Shown: one piece after another, positions 27,525 to 35,762 of the stretch
How the letters are laid out: each line of letters opens with the position of its first letter
How positions within the stretch are numbered: the stretch's first letter is position 1
From: JAHEJN01 sp963787285
GTDB lineage: Bacteria; Actinomycetota; Acidimicrobiia; Acidimicrobiales; JAHEJN01
Reading direction: 5' to 3'
Assembly (NCBI GenBank): GCA_963787285.1
Contig: CAWBCM010000012.1
Location: 62,001 to 126,000 of the forward strand
Length of the DNA: 64,000 bases
The notes under the pieces: generated by a model
The model's input: the letters and a program-made list of their open reading frames with translations, nothing else
What the model was told of the DNA's origin: nothing
Database searches by the model: none
Translations under genes and position numbers: made by a program

Positions 27525-27539
27525 AGCAGCTAGAGCAGC
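27505..27539 (+). repeat. GAGCAGC micro-repeat over two convergent stop codons
   Basis: GAGCAGC occurs at 27505, 27515 and 27533, with GAAGCAGC at 27524. The array covers the TGA of the PfkB gene (27522-27524) and the stop of the convergent ppx gene (27530-27532). It also forms small AGCAGCT/AGCTGCT inverted repeats. Confidence 0.7.
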
Positions 27540-29053
27540 CGGACCTTTGCGTCGAGGGAGTCCTCGAGGAGTTGCTTGCGCTGATCGAAGGTGTAGCGCT
27601 CGAGCGAGTCGTCGTCGCTTGCCGTGATCGACACGACGATCTCGCCGTCGACCAGCGACGCCGAGGCGGAGGTGACCCGTGAGTCGTGGCTGCGGTCGAG
27701 CGCGATGCCGAGGCGCAACAGCCCGGCGAGGATGCGGACGACCCGCTGGTCGTCGGGTTCGAGGGCGGCGAACTCGACGTGCTTGGGTTTGGGCGCGCTC
27801 CGTCGGTGATACCGGGCGACCAGGGCCATGAGCTCGATCTCGTGGTCGGTGAAACCCACGAGCCGATCGGAGTGGCGGATCACGTAGTAGCTGTGCTTGT
27901 GGTGGGCCGAGTGGGAGATGAAGAGGCCGACGTTGTGCACCCAGCCGGCGGCCTCGAGCAGGTCGCGCTCGGCGGCACCGAGCCTGTGTCGGATCTGGAG
28001 ATCGTCGAAGAGTCGGAGCGAGAGGTCGGTCGAGTGTTCGACGTGATCGTGATCCTCGTCGAAGAGGGCGGCGAGCTGCCGGACGCTTCGGCGGCGGATG
28101 TCGCCGAGGTGGTGGAGGGCGTCGCCGTCCTGGCGATGGAACCGATCGAGGAGCACCCCCTCGCGCAGCGCGAACGTCGAGAAGGTGAGCTCGTCGCAGC
28201 CGAAGAGGGCCATGCTCTGATCGAGCAGGATGGCGCCGGCGACGATGGTGTCGGCCCGCGCCGTGTCGAGTCCGTCCACCTTGCGTCTCGATTCGGTGGA
28301 CCGGTGGCTTGTGAGCTCGGTGATCACCTCGCCGAGCTCCGCCCGATCGAAGGTGACGTTGTTCAGCGTGTTGGGCGCGTTGCCCCGACGGAGCTCGGCC
28401 ATCGCGGCCAGGTTCTCGATGGTGCCCGAGCTGCCGACGAGGGTGGAGTACCCGAGCGGTCGGAGCTGGTGGGCCACGGGCGTGAGCAGATGGTTGATCC
28501 ACGCCCGGCATGCGACCACGGCCTCGCCGGTGACCTCTCCCGCAGGAAAGAAGCGGTCGGTCAGACGGATGGCGCCGAGCTTCATGCTGCGGGCGTCGAT
28601 CGTCGCCCCCTCCTGGCCGACCAGGAATTCCGTGCTGCCGCCACCGATGTCGATCATGAGCAGTCGTTGATGCAGCACGGGAAGGGCCTGGAGAATGCCG
28701 AGGTGGATGAGCCGCGCCTCCTCGACACCGGAGATCACCTCGATCCTCACGCCGGCCTCGGTCAACGCCCGGGCCAGGAACACGTTGCGATTCTCGGCTT
28801 CACGCACGGCGCTGGTGGCGACGGCGGTCAGGTCGGCCCCGGCGGCGTCGACCAGCTGTCGATACCGGCTCAACACCTCGATGCCCCGATCGATGGCGTC
28901 GGGCGACAGCTCGCGCATGTCGCCCGAGCCCGAGCCGAGCCGCGCCTGGTCCTTCTCGCTCGTGACGACATCGATGCCGTGTTCGTTCACCCTGGCGATC
29001 AGGAGATGGAGCGAATTGGTGCCGATGTCGATGGCGGCATGGAGGTCGCCCAC
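27530..29053 (-). CDS. ppx: Ppx/GppA phosphatase family protein with C-terminal HD-like region
   Basis: This 507-residue protein has the actin-like ASKHA fold: AAIDIGTNSLHLLIARV (phosphate 1), ATSAVREAENR, and LLMIDIGGGSTEFLVG (phosphate 2). It hydrolyses polyphosphate or pppGpp. The C-terminal part, from about residue 310, carries an HD-type helical domain (AAGWVHNVGLFISHSAHHKHSYYVI), as in exopolyphosphatases with an accessory domain. The start is a GTG embedded in a 14-bp tandem repeat directly downstream of the DAHP synthase gene on the same strand. Confidence 0.92.
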   Translation of the reverse strand: MGDLHAAIDIGTNSLHLLIARVNEHGIDVVTSEKDQARLGSGSGDMRELSPDAIDRGIEVLSRYRQLVDAAGADLTAVATSAVREAENRNVFLARALTEAGVRIEVISGVEEARLIHLGILQALPVLHQRLLMIDIGGGSTEFLVGQEGATIDARSMKLGAIRLTDRFFPAGEVTGEAVVACRAWINHLLTPVAHQLRPLGYSTLVGSSGTIENLAAMAELRRGNAPNTLNNVTFDRAELGEVITELTSHRSTESRRKVDGLDTARADTIVAGAILLDQSMALFGCDELTFSTFALREGVLLDRFHRQDGDALHHLGDIRRRSVRQLAALFDEDHDHVEHSTDLSLRLFDDLQIRHRLGAAERDLLEAAGWVHNVGLFISHSAHHKHSYYVIRHSDRLVGFTDHEIELMALVARYHRRSAPKPKHVEFAALEPDDQRVVRILAGLLRLGIALDRSHDSRVTSASASLVDGEIVVSITASDDDSLERYTFDQRKQLLEDSLDAKVRLL

Positions 29054-29086
29054 TACGAGTCGCCCACTACGAGTCGCCCACTACGA
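29046..29086 (-). repeat. 14-bp tandem repeat between DAHP synthase stop and ppx start
   Basis: TCGCCCACTACGAG is repeated exactly at 29046-29059 and 29060-29073, with a third copy (13 bp) at 29074-29086. On the coding strand each unit contains TAG and GTG. The third copy supplies the DAHP synthase stop codon and the first copy the ppx start codon. Confidence 0.9.
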
Positions 29087-30435
29087 CAGGAGCTCGGCCA
29101 CCCGGAAGGCGAGGTCGACCGACTGCCGTCCGTTGAGGCGGGGGTCGCAGATGGTCTCGTACCGCAGCTCGAGATCGTCGTCGTCGAGTTGATCGCCGCC
29201 GCCGAGGCATTCGGTCACGGCATCGCCGGTGAGCTCGACGTGGATGCCGCCGGGCCAGGTCGCCTCGGCCTGGTGGGCGGCGAAGAACCCTCCGACCTCA
29301 TCGACCACGTCGTCGAAGTGGCGGGTCTTGCGGCCGTTCTCGGAGGTGAAGGTGTTGCCGTGCATGGGGTCACACGCCCACACCACCGGATGGCCGGCGT
29401 CGGTCACGGCACGAAGCAAAGGACGAAGCGTCGACTCGATATTGGCGGCGCCCATACGACTGATGAGCGTGAGACGACCGGGGATCCGATCGGGGTTCAG
29501 GGCCTCGCACAACGCCGAGCGCATCGGCGGGAGTGGCGGTGGGTCCGAGCTTGCAGCCGATGGGATTCTCGACGCCTCGCAGGAACTCGACGTGGGCACC
29601 GTCGAGTTGTCGAGTGCGCTCGCCGATCCACAGCATGTGGGCCGAGCAGTCGTACCAGTCGCCGGTGATCGAGTCGCGCCGGGTCAGCGCTTCCTCGTAG
29701 CCGAGGACCAGGGCCTCGTGGCTGGTGAACAGATCGACCTCGTGCAGTCGGCGAGTCCTCCGAGGTCGCGAAACCGGCGGCCTCGACGAAACGCAGCGCC
29801 GAATCGATGCCCGAGGCGAGCTGGTCGTAGCGGTGGCCCTCGGTGCTCGATGCGATGAATTCCTGGTTCCACGCGTGAACCCGACGGACATCGGCGAAGC
29901 CACCCTTGGTGAAGGCCCGCAGCAGGTTGAGCGTCGACGCCGACTGGTTGTAGGCCTGCAGCAGGCGGCTGCGGATCGGGGGTCCGGGCCGCCTCGCTGA
30001 ACGCTGATGTCGTTGACGAGGTGACCGCGGAACGACGGCAGCTCGATGCCGTCGATCATCTCGGTGTCGGTGGAGCGGGGCTTGGCGAACTGACCGGCGA
30101 TGCGGCCGACCTTCACCACCGGCACGCCGGCGGAGTACGTGAGCACGACGGCCATCTGGAGGATGACCTTGAGCTTGTCGCGGATGATGTCGGCGTTCAT
30201 GGCGTCGAAGGACTCGGCGCAGTCGCCGGCCTGCAGCAGGAAGGCCTCGCCCTTGGCGACGCGGGCCGAGCTGGGCGGTGAGGGCCCGTGCCTCGCCGGC
30301 GAACACCAGCGGTGGCAGTCCGCTGAGCTCCTTGAGGACGGCTTCGAGGGCGCCGGGATCGGGCCAGTCGGGTTGCTGGGCGGCGCGGAAGTCGTTCCAG
30401 CTGTTCGGGTTCCACGTGTCGCTCACTGGGTCCAT
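29081..30435 (-). CDS. aroG: Type II DAHP synthase (five +1 frameshifts)
   Basis: This enzyme joins PEP and erythrose 4-phosphate in the first step of the shikimate pathway. The start MDPVSDTWNPNSWNDF is at 30435. The type II landmarks appear in order across frames: VKVGRIAGQFAKPRS, LPSFRGHLVND, NLLRAFTKGGFAD, AHMLWIGERTRQLDGAHVEF, KLGPTATPADA and WACDPMHGNTF. Intactness requires removing one base at each of 30266-30267, 30000-30001, 29967-29968, 29750-29751 and 29515-29516; every one is a run extended by one base. The total of about 450 residues is normal. A real pseudogene is possible, but the uniform +1 pattern suggests sequence error. Confidence 0.88.
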
Positions 30436-30518
30436 GCTGGGGCCTCCGGGCCTGGGTCACAACCTCGTCGTGGAGAACTCGCGACCTGGTCGAGGGGTGG
30501 CTCACGACGGCAAAACGG

Positions 30519-30550
30519 CGAGTGCCCCGAGGCAAGCCCCGGGACACTCG
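30519..30550 (-). terminator. Terminator hairpin downstream of the sigma factor gene
   Basis: CGAGTG (30519-30524) pairs with CACTCG (30545-30550), with an inner CCCG/CGGG stem separated by one mismatch. On the minus strand CCGTTTTGCCG follows; on the plus strand GATTTTTCG follows at 30557-30564, so it could work in both directions. It separates the sigma gene from the DAHP synthase gene. Confidence 0.6.
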
Positions 30551-30596
30551 ACGCACGATTTTTCGACCTTGATCTGTCTACCTTGTCGACGAGCGG

Positions 30597-31429
30597 TCAG
30601 GCCGCGTCGATGCGTTCGGGAGCGTTGTCGCGGACGGTGTTGACGGCACGCTTGACGAGCCGACGGGCGGCCTCGGCGGTGACACCGAGCTCTTCGCCGA
30701 CCTCGCGGTAGCTGCGCTTGCGACCGTCGTGCAGGCCGAAGCGCTGCTCGACGGCGTAGCGAGCCCGCTCGTCGAGCACGTCGAGCAGGCCGGTGACCAT
30801 CGCCTCCTCGGCCCGGTCCATGACCATCGACTCGGGGCCGGGGTTGGCGTCGGGGAGCAGGTCGACCAGCTCGTTGCTGTCGTCGTCGCCGATGGTGCGG
30901 TCGAGCGAGGTGGGGGTGGTGAGCCGGTGCAGGCGAGCGTGCTCTTCGTCGAGCTCGTCGCCGTCGCCGGACACCTGGCGCAGCGCGGCGCGGAGGCTGG
31001 CCGACCGATCGCCGGGGAGGCGAACGAGGCTGGCCTTCTGGTCGAGGGCCCGGCCGATGGCCTGGCGGATCCAGAAGGTGGCGTAGGTGGAGAACTTGAA
31101 ACCCTTGCGCCAGTCGAACTTGTCGACGGCGTGCTCGAGGCCGAGGTTGCCCTCCTGGATGAGGTCGAGCAGCTCCATGCCGGGGGGCAGCGGGTAGCGG
31201 CGGGCGACGCTGACCACGAGGCGCAGGTTGGCACGGATGAACCGGTCCTTGGCGCGCGGCCGCGGCCCGGTCGGCCCGGCGGAGCTCGACGCTGCGCTCA
31301 CCGTCGGCGATGCGCTCGCGGGCTTCTTGACCCTTCTCGATGATCTGGGAGAGCTCACGCTCTTCCTGCGGCGGTGAGAAGGGGCACGAGGCCGATCTCG
31401 TTCAGGTACTGACCTACGGAATCACTCAT
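30597..31429 (-). CDS. RNA polymerase sigma factor, SigA/SigB-like group (two +1 frameshifts)
   Basis: After correction this is a 276-residue sigma-70 factor. Region 1.2 is present (MSDSVGQYLNEIGLVPLLT), then region 2 with RFIRANLRLVVSVARRY, LIQEGNLGL, KFSTYATFWIRQAI for core binding and -10 recognition, region 3, and region 4.2 with SYREVGEELGVTAEAARRL. It lacks the long region 1.1, so it is more like the group 2 sigma factors than a primary SigA. Two extra bases are inferred, at 31365-31366 and 31258-31259. The 272 bp upstream contain no credible gene; they hold the promoters of this gene and of nadD. Confidence 0.87.
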
Positions 31430-31701
31430 GATGTCTCAGGGGGGTTGTTGGGTGCTTTTCGAACAGTCGACGCAAGGGCTCCAAGAGAAGTCGCGAATCG
31501 GCTGGGGGGTCGATACGCTCTAGAACAGCAACGGGGGGTCGTTGTTCCCTCTCCTGATGAAATCTCCGCACGTATGCCGAGACTTCGGTTTGCGCGGTCC
31601 TGTTTCGGGCGGGCAAAGCCAGTAAGCGACGATAGTTCATTTGTTCACGAATGTCCAGACGTTTGCCGCGCCGTGGCTGCGCCAGTCCCTAGACTCCGAC
31701 G

Positions 31702-32292
31702 ATGCCGGGTCGCGAACGTTGGGGAGTCTTCGGTGGCACCTTCGATCCTCCCCACGTCGGGCATCTCGTCGCCGCTCAAGCCGTTCGGTACGAGCTCGAC
31801 CTCGACCGTGTGCTCTTCGTGGTGGCCCACACTCCCTGGCAGAAGGCCGGTGAAGGGTCGATCACCCCGTCACATCACCGCTTCGGGATGGTCGATGCGA
31901 TCCTGAGCGGTGTCGAGGGACTCGAGGCCAGCGACGTCGAGATCCTCCGGGGTGGCGATTCGTTCATGGCCGACACGCTCGCGGAGCTCGAGGCGCCCGA
32001 TCGCGACCTCTACCTCGTTCTCGGTTCCGATGCGGCCCAAGGTCTCCCGACGTGGGATCGGCCCGACGAAGTGCGCGATCGCGCCGAGATCGCAGTGGTC
32101 GGGCGTCCCGGGTCGGCCCACCTGTCACCGCCGCACGGATGGACGTGGCGGGTGGTCGAGTGCCCGCTGCTCGATCTTTCGAGCACCGAACTGCGGGCCC
32201 GCTTCGCCAAGGGTGCCCCGGTGGAATTCCTCGTGCCCGACACCGTCATCGAGTACGTGGAGAAGCACGACCTGTACCGACGGGTCGACTGA
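31702..32292 (+). CDS. nadD: Nicotinate-nucleotide adenylyltransferase
   Basis: This 196-residue enzyme adenylates nicotinate mononucleotide in NAD synthesis. It has the nucleotidyltransferase motif GVFGGTFDPPHVGHL at residues 8-22, HTPWQKAGEGSITPSHHRF and the late LDLSSTELRARFAKG (ISSTxxR) motif. The length fits NadD. It is followed within 2 bp by the LytR_C gene and then rsfS, a standard actinobacterial order. Confidence 0.96.
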   Translation: MPGRERWGVFGGTFDPPHVGHLVAAQAVRYELDLDRVLFVVAHTPWQKAGEGSITPSHHRFGMVDAILSGVEGLEASDVEILRGGDSFMADTLAELEAPDRDLYLVLGSDAAQGLPTWDRPDEVRDRAEIAVVGRPGSAHLSPPHGWTWRVVECPLLDLSSTELRARFAKGAPVEFLVPDTVIEYVEKHDLYRRVD

Positions 32293-32294
32293 AC

Positions 32295-33458
32295 GTGGAC
32301 CGACGACGCCCGCGGCGTTTCTCGATGGCGGAGCGGACCATTGGCGAGCGGATCTGGCTGTTCGGATTCCCGGTGCTGATCATCGTGGGCGCCTTCGTGG
32401 GCTATCGAATCGTGGTGAACGGCATCGACACGATCCTGGCCTCGAATGACGGCGAGGTGTTCGACGCCCAGTCCGATCCGGCCTCACCCCGATTCCGGCT
32501 GATCGTCGAGCCGACCGAGACCGGCGGCGTGGCGTTCACCGATGGCTCGGCCCTCATCGGCGTGGCCGTCGTGTTGCCCGCCGGCGAGGTCGGCGGCACC
32601 TGGATCGGCATCCCGCCCAATGCCATCGGACCCGACGGTGCGGCATTGGCGGCGACATTCGCCGGGTCTCCGACCGAGCTCTTCTCGGCGATCGAGTCGA
32701 TGGTGGGCGTCGCGCTCACCCACACGTCGGTCCTCGACCCCGACGCAGTAGCCGTCCTGGTCGACCCGGCGGCGCCGGTCGCGATCGACCTGGCCGATGC
32801 GCTGACGACCTCCGAGGCAGCGGTGTTCGGACCCGGTGTGACCGAAGTTGCCGCTTCCGACTTCAGTTCCGTGCTCGGGTGGCTGAATCCGGGAGAGTCG
32901 GCCGGCAACCGCCTGACGCGACAGCAGGACCTCGTCACGGCCTGGTTCGACGCCATGTCGGCGGCGTCTGGCGATCCGGTGGGAGAGGTCGCCCCCGCCG
33001 AGGTGGGCTCGCTGATCGGATCGTTGGCGGCGGGCCCCGTGGTGGTCGAACCGCCGCCGATCTCCGGCACGACTCCGGTGAACGGTGGCGAAGGGTTCGT
33101 GGTCGACGAGATGGCCCTGCGGTCCCGAGTGCGGACCCTGGTCCCGTTCGCGCTCCCGGCCGCTACCGTCGAGCTGCCCCGAGCGCTGGTACTCAATGGT
33201 GCCTCCAACGACCTCGGCCTCACGACCGGCGCAGCCCGCCGTGTGGCCGCCGCCGGCGCTCATGTCACCGCTATCGGCAACGCCGACAACTTCCTCCTGG
33301 AGCAGTCCGTGATCTCCTACACCGCCCCTGCGATGGCCGAAGCCGCGGCCGCCCTGGCCGATGCACTCGGTGTCGGCCGGGTGGAGCTCGATGCGAACGT
33401 GAGTCCCGCGTTCGAGGTCGTCGTCGTGATCGGCAGCGACTGGAGTGCCTCCCAGTGA
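32295..33458 (+). CDS. Membrane-anchored protein with LytR C-terminal-like domain
   Basis: This 387-residue protein has one N-terminal membrane helix (WLFGFPVLIIVGAFVGYRIVV) and an extracytoplasmic body. The last 90 residues (ALVLNGASNDLGLTTGAARRV, then ELDANVSPAFEVVVVIGSDW) fit the LytR_C domain that follows LCP domains or stands alone. The central region looks like a degenerate LCP domain without its conserved arginines. Proteins of this type sit between nadD and rsfS in many actinobacteria and are thought to act at the cell wall. The GTG at 32295 was chosen for its closeness to nadD; ATG at 32325 is an alternative. Confidence 0.72.
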   Translation: MDRRRPRRFSMAERTIGERIWLFGFPVLIIVGAFVGYRIVVNGIDTILASNDGEVFDAQSDPASPRFRLIVEPTETGGVAFTDGSALIGVAVVLPAGEVGGTWIGIPPNAIGPDGAALAATFAGSPTELFSAIESMVGVALTHTSVLDPDAVAVLVDPAAPVAIDLADALTTSEAAVFGPGVTEVAASDFSSVLGWLNPGESAGNRLTRQQDLVTAWFDAMSAASGDPVGEVAPAEVGSLIGSLAAGPVVVEPPPISGTTPVNGGEGFVVDEMALRSRVRTLVPFALPAATVELPRALVLNGASNDLGLTTGAARRVAAAGAHVTAIGNADNFLLEQSVISYTAPAMAEAAAALADALGVGRVELDANVSPAFEVVVVIGSDWSASQ

Positions 33459-33859
33459 CCGAACCCGCGTCAGTGACCGAATCTGCCGATCTCGAATGGG
33501 TCGTCGCTGCCGCCCGTGCGGCCGACGACAAGCTGGCCAACAACACCCTCGTCCTGGCGGTCGGGGATCTGCTGGGGATCACCGACCACTTCGTCATCAC
33601 CAGCGCATCCAACGCCAGGCAGGTACGGGCGGTGGCCGAGTCGATCGAGGAGGTGCTGACCATCTCCGGCGGCCCGAAGCCTCGACGCGTCGAGGGTCTG
33701 GCCGAGCTCGAATGGGTGCTGTTGGACTACGGCTCCTTCGTCGTGCACGTCTTTCGAGACGAGACGCGGCGCTACTTCGACCTCGAACGGCTCTGGGCCG
33801 ACTGCGAACGGGTCACCTGGCACGCCGACGACGATCGCCGCACCCGGGAGTCGAGCTAG
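33455..33859 (+). CDS. rsfS: Ribosomal silencing factor RsfS
   Basis: This 134-residue protein has the RsfS/Iojap features: AADDKLANNTLVLAVGDLLGITDHFVI, NARQVRAVAESIEE, EWVLLDYGSFVVHVF and the C-terminal YFDLERLW. RsfS binds L14 and blocks subunit joining when nutrients are low. Two starts are possible because GTGACCGAA is repeated at 33455 and 33473; the first overlaps the previous stop codon. The stop overlaps the stop of the convergent ybaK gene. Confidence 0.95.
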   Translation: MTEPASVTESADLEWVVAAARAADDKLANNTLVLAVGDLLGITDHFVITSASNARQVRAVAESIEEVLTISGGPKPRRVEGLAELEWVLLDYGSFVVHVFRDETRRYFDLERLWADCERVTWHADDDRRTRESS

Positions 33860-34318
33860 GCGCTCAGGTTCGCCACGGTCGCGTCCAGCACGTCGACCAA
33901 CGCCTGGGGGGCGACGACCAGCTCGAGGCCGCGGCGACCGGCGCTGACGTTGATCTCGTCGAAGAGGAACGCAGACTCGTCGAGGAAGGTACGAAGCGGC
34001 TTGCGCTGACCGAAGGGGCTGATGCCGCCCCGCACGTAGCCGGACGAGCGTTCGGCTGCCGCCGCATCGGCCATCATGGCGCGCTTGGCTCCGGCACTGT
34101 CGAGCCAGTGCCTTCAGATCGAGCGAACCCGACACCGGAACGACGGCCACGAGCAGCTCGTCGCCCGTGTCGGCGACCAGCGTCTTGAACACTTGCTCGG
34201 CGTCGAGGTCCAGCGCCTTCACCGCCTCGGGTCCGTAGGCCTCTCCGGGTGTGTGGTCGTAGGCGACCACGCGATGATCGATCCCGGCGGCCTCGAGCTG
34301 TTCCACGGCTGGGGTCAT
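33856..34318 (-). CDS. ybaK: Cys-tRNA(Pro)/Cys-tRNA(Cys) deacylase YbaK family (one +1 frameshift)
   Basis: This trans-editing protein removes cysteine mischarged on tRNA-Pro. The reading MTPAVEQLEAAGIDHRVVAYDH, AEQVFKTLVADTGDELLVAVVPV, then after correction SLDLKALLDSAGAKRAMMAD and GYVRGGISPFGQRK matches YbaK, including the conserved lysine in VFKTL and the GGISPFG motif. The frame breaks at the CC run 34105-34106 (GG on the coding strand); removing one base restores about 153 residues. The gene is convergent with rsfS. Confidence 0.88.
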
Positions 34319-34364
34319 GGCCCAAGCGTCGCGCGTCGGCTGTCGCGTGCGGGAGCCGACGGCC

Positions 34365-35274
34365 TCAGGCGGCGAGCGATGCGGTCTCGGCGATCAGCTC
34401 GACCAGGGTGTCCCGCACGGCGACGATCGACGGGCGCTCGGCGCTGACCGAGCGGTAGGCCAGCTCGATCGTGCGCGAGAGCGGAGGATCGATGTCGAGA
34501 ACCCGGATCCCCGGGATCAGGTCGACGAGTCCGAGGTCGGGTATCAGGGCCACGCCCTGACCGGCGGCCACGAGGTGCAGCGCCGTGGGGTAGTCGTCGA
34601 GCTGATGGACCACGTCGGGTTCGAAGCCGGCGTCGCGGCACGCCGAGAGCACGCAGCGACCGCACGACAGATCGACGGGCGAGGAGATGAACGGGCGACC
34701 CGCCAGATCGGTCAGTGAGACGGTGGGTCCGGCAAGGGGATCGTCGGCCGCCACGACGGCGTGGAATCGATCGTGGAGCACTCCGAAGCGCACGATGTCG
34801 TCACGGCGCGGTGCCGGAGCATGGCGGTAGTCGATCGTGAAGGCCAGGTCGATGTCACCGGCGGCCAAGGCATCGATGGCCAGGTCGGGATCGCACTGGC
34901 GGGTTCGCAGACGGAGATGAGGATGACGAACGCTCAGGCGCCGTAGGAGGCGAGGGAGCAGGGTGGCCGCCACCGACTCGTACACCGTGACCTCGAGCGT
35001 GCCGCGCGCCTCGCGGTTGACCCGCTCCAGGGCCACCTGGGCCGCCTCCATCCGGCCGAGCAGGTCGCGCGCGATGCGCCACGAGCTCGCGGCCCGCGTC
35101 GGTGAGTCGAACGTTGCGGCCGACCTTCTCGAGCACGGCCACGCCGGCCGCCCGTTCCAGGCCGGCCAGCTGCTGGGAGACGGCCGACGGCGTGTACCCG
35201 AGTGACTCGGCGGCGGCCGCGATGGTGGTGCGATCGGCGACCTCGCGGAGCATGCGGAGCTGTTGGAGGGTCAT
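34365..35274 (-). CDS. LysR-family transcriptional regulator (one +1 frameshift)
   Basis: The N-terminal helix-turn-helix is typical: MTLQQLRMLREVADRTTIAAAAESLGYTPSAVSQQLAGLE. The periplasmic-binding-type effector domain follows (TLEVTVYESVAATLLPRLL). Removing one base at 35079-35080 joins TDAGRELVRIARDLLGRM to the second half and gives about 302 residues, the family norm. It is divergent from two very small genes and phzF, with an extended dyad in the 81-bp gap, so it probably regulates that set and itself. The effector is unknown. A GTG at 35280 is an alternative start. Confidence 0.88.
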
Positions 35275-35284
35275 GTCCACAAGT

Positions 35285-35328
35285 AAGTACTCCTTATGTA
35301 ATTAGCGAAGAATACATCGCTGGTACTT
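35285..35328 (+). promoter_or_regulatory. Concentric double dyad, candidate LysR operator
   Basis: AAGTAC (35285-35290) mirrors GTACTT (35323-35328), and ATGTA (35296-35300) mirrors TACAT (35313-35317). Both pairs share the same centre at 35306.5. The region is far more AT-rich than its surroundings and lies between the divergent LysR gene and the small-gene/phzF unit, where a LysR tetramer would bind. Confidence 0.6.
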
Positions 35329-35355
35329 CATGATGCTAGCCCGCATGATCGAGAG

Positions 35356-35541
35356 ATGTTCACCATTCATTGCCACCATTGCGATCGCCAGTACCTCCTC
35401 GGATCCCGGTCGATCGGTTCCCTCCACAACACGAGCGAAGGCCCCATCGCCTATGTGACCTGCCCCGAGGGTCACCGCCTCGTCCGCTACTTCCGGCCCG
35501 CCGACAAGCGCAGCCGACCGGTGTTGCGCGAGGCCTCGTGA
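35356..35541 (+). CDS. Small putative zinc-binding protein (61 aa)
   Basis: The product MFTIHCHHCDRQYLLGSRSI... has Cys6 and Cys9 in HCHHC and Cys36 and His40 in CPEGH, a spacing able to bind one zinc ion. I do not recognise a named family. It begins the unit divergent from the LysR gene, and its TGA overlaps the ATG of the next small gene by one base (TGATG), so it is probably translated and coupled. The C-terminus is basic (KRSRPVLREAS). Confidence 0.6.
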   Translation: MFTIHCHHCDRQYLLGSRSIGSLHNTSEGPIAYVTCPEGHRLVRYFRPADKRSRPVLREAS

Positions 35542-35762
35542 TGGTCGGACACCCCGATCCCCACGTCGTTCTGGCCGAACACCGGCGGCGGGTGGCCGCC
35601 GGTGTGGCCAGGGCACGGCTCGACCACGGCATCGACTGCCGGTTCGTCGTGCGGCCGCGGCCCCGGGCGGGGTTTGCGAGCACCGTCGTTCAGCTCATCC
35701 GTGGGATCCGTCGGCCCCGGCCCGTCGCCTGCTGCACCAACGTGTCACCCTGTTGCGCGTGA
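35541..35762 (+). CDS. Small basic protein of unknown function (73 aa)
   Basis: The start codon overlaps the previous stop, and the stop overlaps the GTG of phzF, so it lies in a tightly packed three-gene unit. The protein is rich in Arg and Val, has an HVVLAEHRRRVAAGVARARLDHG helix and ends in a cysteine cluster (ACCTNVSPCCA). It matches no family I know. Coupling on both sides is the main support that it is real. Confidence 0.5.
   Translation: MVGHPDPHVVLAEHRRRVAAGVARARLDHGIDCRFVVRPRPRAGFASTVVQLIRGIRRPRPVACCTNVSPCCA

Noticed and set aside
26520..28511. Long minus-strand open frame of 663 codons
   Set aside because: It runs across the PfkB and ppx genes in other frames and gives Arg/Pro-rich, unconserved protein.
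31422..31640. 72-codon minus-strand open frame upstream of the sigma gene
   Set aside because: It overlaps the start of the sigma gene, has no recognisable product and lies in the promoter region.
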